DNA of 13,699 bases from the NCBI GenBank assembly GCA_017461825.1, contig JAFTXB010000203.1, positions 1 to 13,699 of the forward strand, in the 5' to 3' direction. Positions 1-7,034 of this stretch are shown in pieces (positions within the stretch are counted from its first letter, which is position 1; every line of letters starts with the position of its first letter). This DNA is from Clostridia bacterium. GTDB taxonomy: Bacteria > Bacillota > Clostridia > Oscillospirales > CAG-272. The notes below the pieces were generated by a model. The model was not told the DNA's origin and ran no database searches. It saw only the letters and a program-made list of their open reading frames with translations. Both the position numbers and the translations under genes were made by a program.

Positions 1-1275
1 TGGCCCTTCTCCACCATGGGCTGGCCCGAGACGACCGAGGATCTTAAAAAATACTATCCCACAAGTGTTTTGGTCACGGGATACGACATCATCACCTTTT
101 GGGTGTCGCGTATGATCTTCTCGGGACTGGAGCATATGGGAGAAAAGCCGTTTGATACCGTCTTTATTCACGGACTGGTGCGCGACGCGCAGGGCAGAAA
201 GATGTCCAAGTCACTCGGCAACGGCATCGATCCTTTGGAGGTCATCGACAAATACGGTGCCGACGCGCTTCGCTTTGCGCTCTCCACGGGTAACTCGCCC
301 GGAAACGATATGCGCTTCTCGGACGAGAAGATGGAGGCAGCGAGAAACTTTGCGAACAAGCTGTGGAACGCATCGCGCTTCGTCCGCATGAACCTTACGA
401 TCGATCGCGTGGAGCTGCCCTCTGCCGAAAAGCTTGCCGCGGAGGACAAGTGGATCCTTTCCAAGTACAATCAAACGGTTGCAACCGTTACAAACGCACT
501 GGATCATTTTGAGATCGGTGTGGCGCTCAGTGCCATTTACGATTTCATTTGGGATATTTTCTGCGACTGGTATATTGAGCTGACCAAGAGCCGCCTCAAC
601 GACAAGGGAACCGAGGGCAACGAGACGGCGCAGAACGTGCTGTGTTACGTTCTCACGGGCACGCTCAAGCTCCTGCATCTCTTCATGCCCTTCATCACCG
701 AGGAGATCTATCAGGCTCTGCCGCACGTTGGCGATGCCGAGAGCATCATGATCTCGTCCTTCCCGAAGGCAGACGCGTTGCTTGATTATCCCGCCGAGAG
801 CGAGGAGCTGTCGCGCGTAATTGCCGCCATCAAGGCGATCCGTCTGCGCCGCAATGAGATGAACGTTGTGCCGTCGAGAAAGGCAAAGGTCTATATCGCA
901 ACCAAGTACGCGTCGTCTTTTGGCGCGTCCACGCACCCCTTCTTTGCGCGTCTGGCTTCGGCATCCGAGGTCGAGGTGGCGGAGGCATTTGACGCATCTG
1001 TCGTCAGCGCCGACAACGCCGTGCAGATCATCACCGACTCTGCAACCGTATACCTGCCGCTGTCGGATCTGGTCGACACCGAAAAGGAGCGCGCAAGACT
1101 TGAGGGTGAGTACAAAAAGCTGACCGATGAGATCGAGCGTGTGAACAAAAAGCTGGCAAACGAAAGCTTTGTTGCAAAGGCTCCCGCCGCCGTGGTGGAT
1201 GCCGAGCGCGCAAAGCTTGCCAAGTACCAAGAGAACCTCGCAGGTGTCAAAGCCGCGCTTGAAAAGCTGAAATAA
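1..1275 (+). CDS. valS: Valyl-tRNA synthetase, C-terminal part (5' end outside window)
   Basis: Class I aminoacyl-tRNA synthetase that charges tRNA-Val in the cytoplasm. The frame is open from the first base; 424 residues are visible, so roughly the N-terminal half is missing. It begins with the family motif WPFSTMGWPE. TGYDIITFWVSRM follows at visible residues 26-38, then the ATP-binding KMSKS loop at residues 67-71 (bases 199-213). Next comes the helical anticodon-binding domain, starting near DKWILSKYN and including ICDWYIE-type residues. The last ~68 residues are charged and heptad-like (TEKERARLEGEYKKL...), which is the C-terminal coiled-coil arm typical of bacterial ValRS. The ATG at base 16 is internal, not the start. 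Two terminators follow at once. Clear orthology; no anomaly seen. Confidence 0.97.
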   Translation, partial: WPFSTMGWPETTEDLKKYYPTSVLVTGYDIITFWVSRMIFSGLEHMGEKPFDTVFIHGLVRDAQGRKMSKSLGNGIDPLEVIDKYGADALRFALSTGNSPGNDMRFSDEKMEAARNFANKLWNASRFVRMNLTIDRVELPSAEKLAAEDKWILSKYNQTVATVTNALDHFEIGVALSAIYDFIWDIFCDWYIELTKSRLNDKGTEGNETAQNVLCYVLTGTLKLLHLFMPFITEEIYQALPHVGDAESIMISSFPKADALLDYPAESEELSRVIAAIKAIRLRRNEMNVVPSRKAKVYIATKYASSFGASTHPFFARLASASEVEVAEAFDASVVSADNAVQIITDSATVYLPLSDLVDTEKERARLEGEYKKLTDEIERVNKKLANESFVAKAPAAVVDAERAKLAKYQENLAGVKAALEKLK

Positions 1276-1283
1276 CAGGATTC

Positions 1284-1322
1284 AAAAAGGATCGCTTGCC
1301 TCGGCACAGCGGTCCTTTTTTT
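1284..1322 (+). terminator. Rho-independent terminator of valS
   Basis: The left arm AAAAAGGATCGCT (1284-1296) pairs with AGCGGTCCTTTTT (from 1308) across an 11-nt loop, with one G-U pair, and runs into a T tract ending at 1322. It begins 8 nt after the valS stop codon. Confidence 0.88.
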
Positions 1323-1323
1323 A

Positions 1324-1343
1324 GCCCATTCGGGCGTTTTTTT
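1324..1343 (+). terminator. Second, short tandem terminator after valS
   Basis: GCCC-ATTC-GGGC (1324-1335) is followed by G and seven T. The stem is only 4 bp, but the T tract is good and it sits directly behind the first terminator, so it probably acts as a back-up. Confidence 0.6.
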
Positions 1344-1396
1344 CGGTATCATTGCTAAACCACGAATGAATGATGAACACAGAGCAACATTTTTTT

Positions 1397-1767
1397 CGTG
1401 TCATCCTGAGCGGAGTTCCGCAGAATAAAGCAAAATGGCTGTCTACTGTACCAAAGTGCGGAACGCAGTCGAAGTTTTGCGCAATGGAGCAAAGCAGAAT
1501 GGAGCAAAACCTAGGAGCGAAGCGACGACGGGATCTATAAACATTTACCGCAAGCTCTTTCCCTATTTCGGTAACATTCTTCGAGAATGAAAAGGAAAGT
1601 AACAGTCATAGGAAAAAACGTATAATGAACAAGATCCCTGCGCCGCAAAGCGGCTGGGTTTGCTCCGCGCCGCAGGCTCCGCTCCGCAAACTTCGACTTC
1701 GTTCCGCGTTTATATGCTTTTTATAGACGGTTATTGAGCGATGCGGAACTTCGCTCAGGATGACACG
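1397..1767. repeat. Large imperfect palindromic element (~371 bp), MITE/REP-like
   Basis: The two halves are reverse complements over most of their length. The outer arms 1397-1422 and 1742-1767 match at 25 of 26 positions (CGTGTCATCCTGAGCG... against ...CGCTCAGGATGACACG). The middle arms 1458-1481 and 1685-1707 match except for one substitution and one extra T. The inner arms 1522-1536 and 1632-1646 share GGGATCT/AGATCCC. All pairs centre on about 1582-1584, where a short palindrome (1575-1589, CATTCTTCGAGAATG) lies. No long ORF and no transposase are inside. CG flanks both ends, but CG is self-complementary and is weak evidence for a target duplication. Either a non-autonomous mobile repeat or a large structured RNA/DNA hairpin; the first is favoured by analogy only. 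Confidence 0.75.
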
Positions 1768-1882
1768 TTGATCGTTTGTTTAAGATGATACAACGAGGAA
1801 TATTTTGCGGTATGCCTTCACTGTTTTTTTACATAAAAATGCGAAAAAAACGAAAAATATTTTTATTTTTTTCAAAAAACTA

Positions 1883-1911
1883 TTGACAAACGGCAGAAAG
1901 TTTGATATAAT
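1883..1911 (+). promoter_or_regulatory. Consensus sigma-A promoter of the tRNA-Thr gene
   Basis: TTGACA at 1883-1888 and TATAAT at 1906-1911 are both perfect, with a 17-bp spacer (1889-1905). The -10 lies 19 nt before the mature tRNA 5' end. The -10 is embedded in a 17-nt palindrome at 1901-1917 (TTTGATATAATATCAAA). The upstream DNA (about 1850-1880) is almost entirely A and T, like an UP element, as expected for a strong stable-RNA promoter. Confidence 0.93.
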
Positions 1912-1930
1912 ATCAAAGTCGTAAGACATT

Positions 1931-2006
1931 GCTGGTATGGCTCAGTCGGTAGAGCACGTCATTGGTAATGACGAGGTCATCAGTTCGATTCTGATTACCA
2001 GCTCCA
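1931..2006 (+). tRNA. tRNA-Thr, anticodon GGT
   Basis: A complete cloverleaf of 76 nt. The acceptor stem is GCTGGTA/TACCAGC. The D arm is GCTC-AGTCGGTA-GAGC. The anticodon stem CGTCA/TGACG encloses the loop TTGGTAA, which reads GGT at positions 34-36 (decodes ACC, and ACU by wobble). The variable region is short, and the T arm is ATCAG-TTCGATT-CTGAT. The discriminator base is T and CCA is encoded. It stands alone, with its own promoter and terminator, between valS and the MarR unit. Confidence 0.97.
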
Positions 2007-2012
2007 AAAATG

Positions 2013-2043
2013 AAGCACTCCAATCGGGGTGCTTTGTTTTTTT
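2013..2043 (+). terminator. Rho-independent terminator of tRNA-Thr
   Basis: AAGCACTCC (2013-2021), loop AATC, GGGGTGCTT (2026-2034), then a T-rich run to 2043. The 9-bp stem contains one G-U pair. It starts 7 nt after the tRNA CCA end. Confidence 0.9.
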
Positions 2044-2092
2044 GTCATTGGTTTCCTAAAAAATCTGACGAAAAGATAAAGAATTAAGAAAT

Positions 2093-2143
2093 CGCATAGG
2101 AAAAGCGCCACAAAGTACAGCGGAGTGGCGCTTTTTCTATGCG
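2093..2143. other. Strong stem-loop between tRNA-Thr and the MarR promoter
   Basis: A 19-nt left arm (2093-2111, starting CGCATAGG and ending GCGCCAC) pairs with 2125-2143 (GTGGCGC...CTATGCG), with a single G-U pair and a 13-nt loop. The inner GCGCCAC/GTGGCGC followed by TTTTT could terminate rightward transcripts. On the other strand the complementary run gives CCTTTT after the stem, so it could act in both directions. It lies upstream of the MarR promoter, so it would insulate the operon rather than attenuate it. A small CGGC...GCCG hairpin follows near 2145-2160. Confidence 0.65.
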
Positions 2144-2201
2144 TCGGCGGTGTGTGCCGAAAAATTTCAAAAAATAAACACTAAAATTCACAATATCATC
2201 A

Positions 2202-2230
2202 TTGACATATTCAAAAATAAATGTTACAAT
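2202..2230 (+). promoter_or_regulatory. Sigma-A promoter of the MarR/ABC exporter operon
   Basis: TTGACA (2202-2207) and TACAAT (2225-2230) are separated by 17 bp. The marR start codon is 42 nt downstream of the -10. One operator-like palindrome fills the spacer and another starts 8 nt after the -10, so repressor and polymerase should compete for this DNA. Confidence 0.87.
2209..2222. promoter_or_regulatory. Putative MarR operator copy 1, in the -35/-10 spacer
   Basis: ATTCAAAAATAAAT, an imperfect dyad (ATTCA against ATTTA), is aligned base for base with copy 2 (GTTCAAAAATGAAC); the differences fall at the ends and at one G/A. It lies exactly 30 bp, about three helical turns, before copy 2. 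Confidence 0.55.
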
Positions 2231-2238
2231 AAATAACA

Positions 2239-2252
2239 GTTCAAAAATGAAC
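2239..2252. promoter_or_regulatory. Putative MarR operator copy 2, at the presumed transcription start
   Basis: GTTCAAAAATGAAC is a perfect GTTCA-N4-TGAAC dyad. Starting 8 nt after the -10 hexamer, it covers the expected +1. Binding here would block initiation, which is the usual mode for autorepressing MarR proteins. Confidence 0.72.
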
Positions 2253-2272
2253 AATATAGGCGGGAGGAATTT

Positions 2273-2713
2273 ATGATAACGATTCAGGAAATGAACGGAC
2301 ACGCAAGAAAGATCGGCTTGGCATACGAAAAGGCATTGTTGCCGCTGGCGAAAGAAACGGATATGCCGCACACTGCGATCAGCATCCTTCTTTTTATTGC
2401 CAATAATCCCGAATTTGCAACGGCAAGCTATATTTGCGAGATGAGAGGATTAAAGCGCCCCGTGGTGTCTGCTCACGTTGAGAGTTTGGTGCAGGGGGGA
2501 TATATTGAGAGACGAGCCGTTCCGGGAGACAGAAGAAAGGACGCCCTTGTTTGTACCGAGAAGGCAACAAAGATCGTGGAGCTCGGAAGAGCACGTCAGA
2601 TCCGATTTGCCAATGCGGTGCTTGAAGGAATCAACGAGGAAGATCGCGCCGTAATGGAACGCTGCTTCAAATTGATGGACGCAAATATTGATAAGATCAT
2701 AAAGGAGAAATAA
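2273..2713 (+). CDS. MarR-family winged-helix transcriptional regulator
   Basis: A 146-residue protein, the usual MarR length. Members are dimeric repressors released from DNA by small ligands such as drugs or phenolics. The winged helix-turn-helix spans about residues 33-100: TAISILLFIANN (helix 2), a recognition helix around GLKRPVVSAHVESL (59-72), and the wing with the signature PGDRRKDALV (84-93; D86, R87, R88). Outer helices form the dimer interface. The start ATG at 2273 follows GGGAGG (2262-2267). It is the first gene of the operon, 8 nt before the first ABC gene, with palindromes in its promoter that fit autoregulation. The likely target is its own operon; the inducer is unknown and no cysteine sensor is obvious. 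Confidence 0.93.
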   Translation: MITIQEMNGHARKIGLAYEKALLPLAKETDMPHTAISILLFIANNPEFATASYICEMRGLKRPVVSAHVESLVQGGYIERRAVPGDRRKDALVCTEKATKIVELGRARQIRFANAVLEGINEEDRAVMERCFKLMDANIDKIIKEK

Positions 2714-2727
2714 GTTCAAAAATGATC
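2714..2727. promoter_or_regulatory. Third operator-like palindrome, over the first ABC gene's start codon
   Basis: GTTCAAAAATGATC matches copy 2 at 13 of 14 positions and keeps dyad symmetry except for one pair. It begins immediately after the marR stop (2711-2713) and contains the ATG of the ABC gene (2722-2724). It pushes the AAGGAG site about 15 nt from the ATG, an unusually long spacing. It may be an intragenic binding site or a translation-level element. Confidence 0.5.
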
Positions 2728-4479
2728 AAATTGCTGAAATATATGAAAAAACGGGAACGGTGGATGGTTCTCGGTTGCATTGCATTGATCATCGGTCAGA
2801 TCTATTTTGATCTGACGATGCCCGAATTTATGAGTGATCTGACGGTTTTGATCAATACCCCCGGAAGTGAAATGGCAGATATTCTGTCGGTGGGAGCAAA
2901 GATGCTTGGCTGTACGCTTGCAAGTGCGGCACTTGCGATCGCTTGCGGATTTTTGACCTCGCGCATTGCCGCGGGATATAGTTTCGCCGTCAGGGAAAAG
3001 CTGTTTTCTCATGTCATGCTGCTTGGCAAAGCCGAAACGTCCAAGTTTTCAATTCCGAGCTTGATCACAAGAACGACCAACGATATCACGCAATTGCAGA
3101 TGATCGTCGTTATGGGACTGCAATCGCTTGTAAAAGCACCTATCATGGCGGTGTGGGCGATCATCAAGATCCTCGGCAAAAGCTGGGAGCTGTCTGCCGT
3201 AACGGCATCGGCAGTGGTTGTGATATGCACAACGGTCCTTGCAATTATGTCGGTTTGTTTGCCCCGCTTCCGTAAGGTTCAAAAGCTTACCGATACGCAG
3301 AACCGTATGGCAAGAGAAAATCTGACGGGCATCAACGTAGTCCACGCTTTCAATGCGGAAGAATATCAAACCGAAAAGTTTGACGTGCCCAATACCGAGA
3401 TGATGAATACGCAATTAAAGAATCAACGCCTGTTCTCCTTGATGCAGCCCGTGATGGGAAGTTGTATGAACGGTCTGTCCTTAGCGATCTATTGGCTCGG
3501 CGCGGCTCTCATCAATCAAATAGCGATTACAGATGTGGCAGGCAGAATCGCGATGTTTAGTGACGTTGTTGTATTCAGCACCTATGCAACTTACGTGGTC
3601 ATGTCCTTTATGATGATGGTCATGGTGTTTATGATGCTTCCCGCGGCGCAGGTCTCGGCGGAGCGTATTAACGAGGTGCTTGACAGGCAGGCAACGGTTA
3701 CCGAGGGATCAAAGAACAAAGCCGACGAGGTTGGAACTGTAGAGTTCAAGAACGTGTCCTTTGCCTATCCCGAGGCGCAGGAGGAGGCTATTTCCAATAT
3801 CTCCTTCCGCATCGAAAAGGGACAGACGCTTGCCGTCATCGGCGCGACGGGGTGCGGTAAAACAACTCTCATTTCCTTGATCGCGCGCTTCTATGATGCT
3901 ACCAAGGGAGAAGTCCTTGTGGACGGAGTAAACGTCAAGGATTATACCTTTGATGGCTTGTATAATAAGATCGGATATATCACCCAAAAGGCAGTCTTGT
4001 TTGCGGGCAGTATCCGAGAAAATATTACCTTTGGTGAAAGCCAAGACGGTTTTGATGAGGAAACGGTGGATATGGCGATCTCGCTCTCTCAGGCAAAGGA
4101 ATTTGTGGATAAAACCGAGGGCGGCAAGGAGCATCACATCGTACAGCTTGGTAAGAACGTGTCGGGAGGACAAAAGCAGCGTCTTTCCATCGCACGCGCC
4201 CTTGCGAGAAAGCCCGAGATACTGATCTTTGACGACTCCTTTTCGGCGCTTGACTATAAAACCGACGCAACTCTTCGCCACGGACTTGCAAAAGAGCTGT
4301 CGGAAACCACCAAGGTCATCGTCGCGCAGCGGATCAGCACCATTCGTGATGCTGACAAGATCATCGTGCTGGAGCGTGGTGAGGCGGTCGGCATCGGCAC
4401 ACACGACGAGCTGATGGAAAGTTGCCCCGTCTACCGCGAGATCGCGCAGTCTCAGCTGACTGCCGCCGAGCTTGCGTAA
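2722..4479 (+). CDS. ABC exporter half-transporter with degenerate ATP site (heterodimer subunit 1)
   Basis: A 585-residue type IV ABC half-exporter: a transmembrane domain (about residues 1-310, with hydrophobic spans near 14-33, 58-79, 127-150, 158-180, 246-268 and 279-306) fused to a nucleotide-binding domain. Walker A is GATGCGKTT (374-382), the Q-loop is at Q422, and the signature VSGGQ at 480-484 is intact. Two catalytic positions are changed: Walker B reads ILIFDD, so D505 replaces the catalytic Glu, and the switch His is Gln536 (VAQRIST). This is the known pattern of the degenerate half of heterodimeric exporters such as TM287/288, BmrCD and LmrCD. It pairs with the next gene, 12 nt downstream. 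Likely multidrug or lipophilic substrate export, judging by family and the MarR link; the substrate is not visible. GGAG at 2703-2706 lies far from the ATG. Confidence 0.94.
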   Translation: MIKLLKYMKKRERWMVLGCIALIIGQIYFDLTMPEFMSDLTVLINTPGSEMADILSVGAKMLGCTLASAALAIACGFLTSRIAAGYSFAVREKLFSHVMLLGKAETSKFSIPSLITRTTNDITQLQMIVVMGLQSLVKAPIMAVWAIIKILGKSWELSAVTASAVVVICTTVLAIMSVCLPRFRKVQKLTDTQNRMARENLTGINVVHAFNAEEYQTEKFDVPNTEMMNTQLKNQRLFSLMQPVMGSCMNGLSLAIYWLGAALINQIAITDVAGRIAMFSDVVVFSTYATYVVMSFMMMVMVFMMLPAAQVSAERINEVLDRQATVTEGSKNKADEVGTVEFKNVSFAYPEAQEEAISNISFRIEKGQTLAVIGATGCGKTTLISLIARFYDATKGEVLVDGVNVKDYTFDGLYNKIGYITQKAVLFAGSIRENITFGESQDGFDEETVDMAISLSQAKEFVDKTEGGKEHHIVQLGKNVSGGQKQRLSIARALARKPEILIFDDSFSALDYKTDATLRHGLAKELSETTKVIVAQRISTIRDADKIIVLERGEAVGIGTHDELMESCPVYREIAQSQLTAAELA

Positions 4480-4491
4480 GGAGGTGCCGAT

Positions 4492-6252
4492 ATGAAACAA
4501 ACACTCGCTAAAATCTTCAAATATATGGGCAATGCGCCTCTCGTAATTTTTGCGTTGCTTCTCGCCGCGCTTGCCGCGGTCATGACGATCATCACGCCCG
4601 ATAAGGTTGGAGAGATCACCGATATCATTTCCGACGGACTTGTGGGCGGTATCGATATGTCGGCAATTGCAAGAGTGGGTATTACGCTGATTGTATTTTA
4701 TCTGATCGGTGCTTTAGCGAACTTTATTCAGCATTACATTATGGCTACCGTTACCCTAAAGGCTTCCCGCAGAATGCGACACGATCTATCGGTCAAGATC
4801 AATAAAGTGCCGCAAAAGCAGTTTGGCGAGACCTCAACGGGTGACATCCTCAGCCGTATTACCAACGACGTATCGGTGCTTCAGCAGGGTATGACCAACA
4901 GTCTGCCCACGATGATAGGCGCCGCAACGCAGTTTATCGGATGTCTCATTATGATGTTCGTGACCGAATGGCATCTTGCTCTGACCGCCGTTCTGATCAC
5001 AGTGGTCGGTATGGTGCTTTTGATGCTGATTATGGGACGTTCGCAGAAATACTTCAAGCAGAGGCAGATCAGCCTCGGTGCGCTGAACGGATATGTGGAG
5101 GAAATGTATTCGGGACACGACGTGGTTCGTATTTCCCGAGCAGAAAAGAGGGTTTTGAACCGATTCGGAAAGCTGAATCGCGACGTTTATGATGCAAACT
5201 GGAGATCGCAATTCCTGTCGGGCATGATGCAGCCTCTGATGAACGTCATCGGCAATCTTTCCTATGTAGCCGTGTGTGTCATCGGTGCGGCGCTTGCCAT
5301 AAACGGAACGATCAAATTCGGAGTTATTATCTCCTTTATTCTGTACGTTCGTCTCTTTACCGCTCCCTTGACGCAGATCGCGCAGGGAATGACCAACCTA
5401 CAGACGGCTACCGCAGGCGCGGGACGCATCTTTGAGTTTATGGAAGCCGAGGAGCTGGAGAATGAGGACGGCAAGCCAAAGCATGATACCTTTGATACAA
5501 AGGGAGCGGTCGTATTCGATCACGTTCGGTTTGCCTATCCCGAAAATCCCGATAAGATCATTATCAAGGACTTTTCGGCAAAGGTGACACCCGGGCAAAA
5601 GGTTGCCATCGTAGGTCCCACGGGTGCGGGCAAGACCACCATGGTCAATCTTTTGATGCGCTTCTTTGAGATCAACGGCGGCAGCATCACGGTTGACGGC
5701 ACGCCCATTCACAACATTCGCCGCGAGGACGTTCACGATATGTTCGGCATGGTGCTTCAGGACACCTGGCTGTTTGAAGGAACGGTTCGCGAAAACCTTG
5801 CGTATAATATGGCAGAGATCACCGATGAGGACATTATGCGCGTTGCAAAGGTATGCGGTATCGATAAATTCATTCGCTCCTTGCCGCACGGACTAGACAC
5901 GGTGCTGACCGAGGGAACGACCATCTCGGCAGGGCAGAAGCAGCTCCTTACCATTGCCCGTGCGATGCTTCAGGATGCGCCCATGCTGATCCTTGACGAA
6001 GCGACCTCCTCCGTGGATACGAGAACCGAGGTCATCATTCAAAGAGCCATGGATGAGCTGACACGGGGAAGGACCAGCTTTGTTATCGCGCACCGTCTTT
6101 CCACTATTCGCAACGCCGATCTGATCCTTGTCATGAAGGACGGCGACGTGATCGAAAGCGGAGATCACGAAGCGCTTATGAAACGGGAAGGCTTTTATTA
6201 TCAGCTGTATCAGAGCCAGTTTGATGTAGAAGAAAATGCAGAAAATAATTGA
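4492..6252 (+). CDS. ABC exporter half-transporter with catalytic ATP site (heterodimer subunit 2)
   Basis: A 586-residue half-exporter, transmembrane domain (about 1-305) then NBD. Walker A is GPTGAGKTT (375-383), Q-loop Q423, Walker B LILDE with catalytic Glu503, and switch His534 (IAHRLST), all canonical. The signature is ISAGQ (478-482) instead of LSGGQ. In a head-to-tail NBD dimer that altered signature faces the defective Walker B/H-loop of the preceding protein, while this protein's intact Walker motifs face the partner's good VSGGQ. The pair therefore forms one active and one degenerate site. AAGGAGG (4478-4484) overlaps the upstream stop codon and gives a strong start at 4492. An efflux function for drugs, peptides or lipids is inferred. 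Confidence 0.95.
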   Translation: MKQTLAKIFKYMGNAPLVIFALLLAALAAVMTIITPDKVGEITDIISDGLVGGIDMSAIARVGITLIVFYLIGALANFIQHYIMATVTLKASRRMRHDLSVKINKVPQKQFGETSTGDILSRITNDVSVLQQGMTNSLPTMIGAATQFIGCLIMMFVTEWHLALTAVLITVVGMVLLMLIMGRSQKYFKQRQISLGALNGYVEEMYSGHDVVRISRAEKRVLNRFGKLNRDVYDANWRSQFLSGMMQPLMNVIGNLSYVAVCVIGAALAINGTIKFGVIISFILYVRLFTAPLTQIAQGMTNLQTATAGAGRIFEFMEAEELENEDGKPKHDTFDTKGAVVFDHVRFAYPENPDKIIIKDFSAKVTPGQKVAIVGPTGAGKTTMVNLLMRFFEINGGSITVDGTPIHNIRREDVHDMFGMVLQDTWLFEGTVRENLAYNMAEITDEDIMRVAKVCGIDKFIRSLPHGLDTVLTEGTTISAGQKQLLTIARAMLQDAPMLILDEATSSVDTRTEVIIQRAMDELTRGRTSFVIAHRLSTIRNADLILVMKDGDVIESGDHEALMKREGFYYQLYQSQFDVEENAENN

Positions 6253-6276
6253 GATTTTTGGATGAAAGGATTTATG

Positions 6277-7026
6277 ATGCGTTTTTTTGCAGATAAACGA
6301 AAAAGGAAAATATGGATCACAGTTGCAGCCATCACTCTTGTCATTGCGGTTCTGATTGGGGCGTGCGCGATCTACCTCGGAGATTATTACAAAGCAGACG
6401 GTGAGGCGATCGCTGCTTTCCTGCCGCAAGGCAGCACGTGGAAGGAAGAACCGAGCGGAAACATTGTTTTTGAGCCGGACGGGGCAAGGACAGGACTGAT
6501 TTTTTACCCGGGAGGAAAGGTTGAGCATTCGGCATATATTCCATTGATGCAGGCGTGTGCGGAAAAAGGCATATTGTGTATCATTGCAGAGATGCCCTTC
6601 AATCTTGCCGTTTTTGATATCAATGCGGCGGACGGTATTCAAAAGGAGTATCCTCAGATCGAGAATTGGTACATTGGCGGACATTCGCTCGGAGGCTCAA
6701 TGGCGGCATCGTATCTTGAAAAGCATACCGACGCATTCGAAGGGTTGATTTTGCTTGGTTCTTATTCAACAGCCAATCTTTCGGATACAGAGCTTAAAGT
6801 CCTCTCCATATACGGCAGCGAGGATCAAGTGCTCAATCGGGAAAAGTACAGCGACAATATCGGCAATTTGCCAAAGGATTACAAAGAGATCGTAATTGAG
6901 GGCGGTTGCCACGCATATTTCGGAATGTACGGTGCACAGGATGGCGACGGAACGCCGAGCATATCAGATTCGGAGCAGATCCTCCGAACGGCTGAATATA
7001 TTGCGCAAATGATTTTTAGTGAATAA
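6277..7026 (+). CDS. Membrane-anchored alpha/beta hydrolase (Abhydrolase_5-like)
   Basis: Counted from the in-frame ATG at 6262, the protein has 254 residues. I prefer ATG 6277 (249 aa) because GAAAGGA (6264-6270) lies 6 nt before it; 6262 and 6274 are alternatives. Numbering from 6262: a basic stretch DKRKRK (11-16) precedes one membrane span (about 17-40), so the catalytic domain is probably extracytoplasmic. The alpha/beta hydrolase fold has YPGG (82-85) near the oxyanion hole, nucleophile elbow GHSLGG with Ser142, acid Asp188 (YGSEDQ) and His217 (GGCHAYFGMYG), a complete triad. The GGCHAYFGMYG region is typical of a clade of uncharacterised Bacillota hydrolases. It lies 24 nt after the exporter genes in the same direction. 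It may modify an exported compound or envelope lipid; substrate unknown. Confidence 0.85.
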   Translation: MRFFADKRKRKIWITVAAITLVIAVLIGACAIYLGDYYKADGEAIAAFLPQGSTWKEEPSGNIVFEPDGARTGLIFYPGGKVEHSAYIPLMQACAEKGILCIIAEMPFNLAVFDINAADGIQKEYPQIENWYIGGHSLGGSMAASYLEKHTDAFEGLILLGSYSTANLSDTELKVLSIYGSEDQVLNREKYSDNIGNLPKDYKEIVIEGGCHAYFGMYGAQDGDGTPSISDSEQILRTAEYIAQMIFSE

Positions 7027-7034
7027 ACAAAAAC

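Noticed and set aside
211..1230. Long minus-strand open frame (339 codons) opposite valS
   Set aside because: It lies wholly antisense to a clear valS reading frame, has no family motifs and no ribosome-binding site, and is typical of shadow frames in G/C-containing coding DNA.
1279..1292. ATTCAAAAAGGATC after valS as a fourth MarR operator
   Set aside because: It lacks dyad symmetry and forms the left arm of the valS terminator.
1483..1511. Direct repeat AATGGAGCAAA x2 as a possible CRISPR or tandem array
   Set aside because: Only two short copies, with 3 bases between them, and inside the arm of the palindromic element; no spacer pattern and no cas genes.
1621..1626. TATAAT inside the palindromic element as a promoter
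   Set aside because: No -35 hexamer at a usable distance and no gene or RNA structure directly downstream; chance match in A/T-rich sequence.
2084..2371. Minus-strand frame of 95 codons over the MarR promoter
   Set aside because: It spans a hairpin, a consensus promoter and the operators; its composition is that of translated A/T-rich intergenic DNA.
3709..4500. Minus-strand frame of 263 codons opposite the first ABC gene
   Set aside because: Fully antisense to the conserved nucleotide-binding domain and without recognisable motifs.
5893..6684. Minus-strand frame across the second ABC gene and the hydrolase
   Set aside because: It crosses two well-supported plus-strand genes and their junction; no domain is recognisable.
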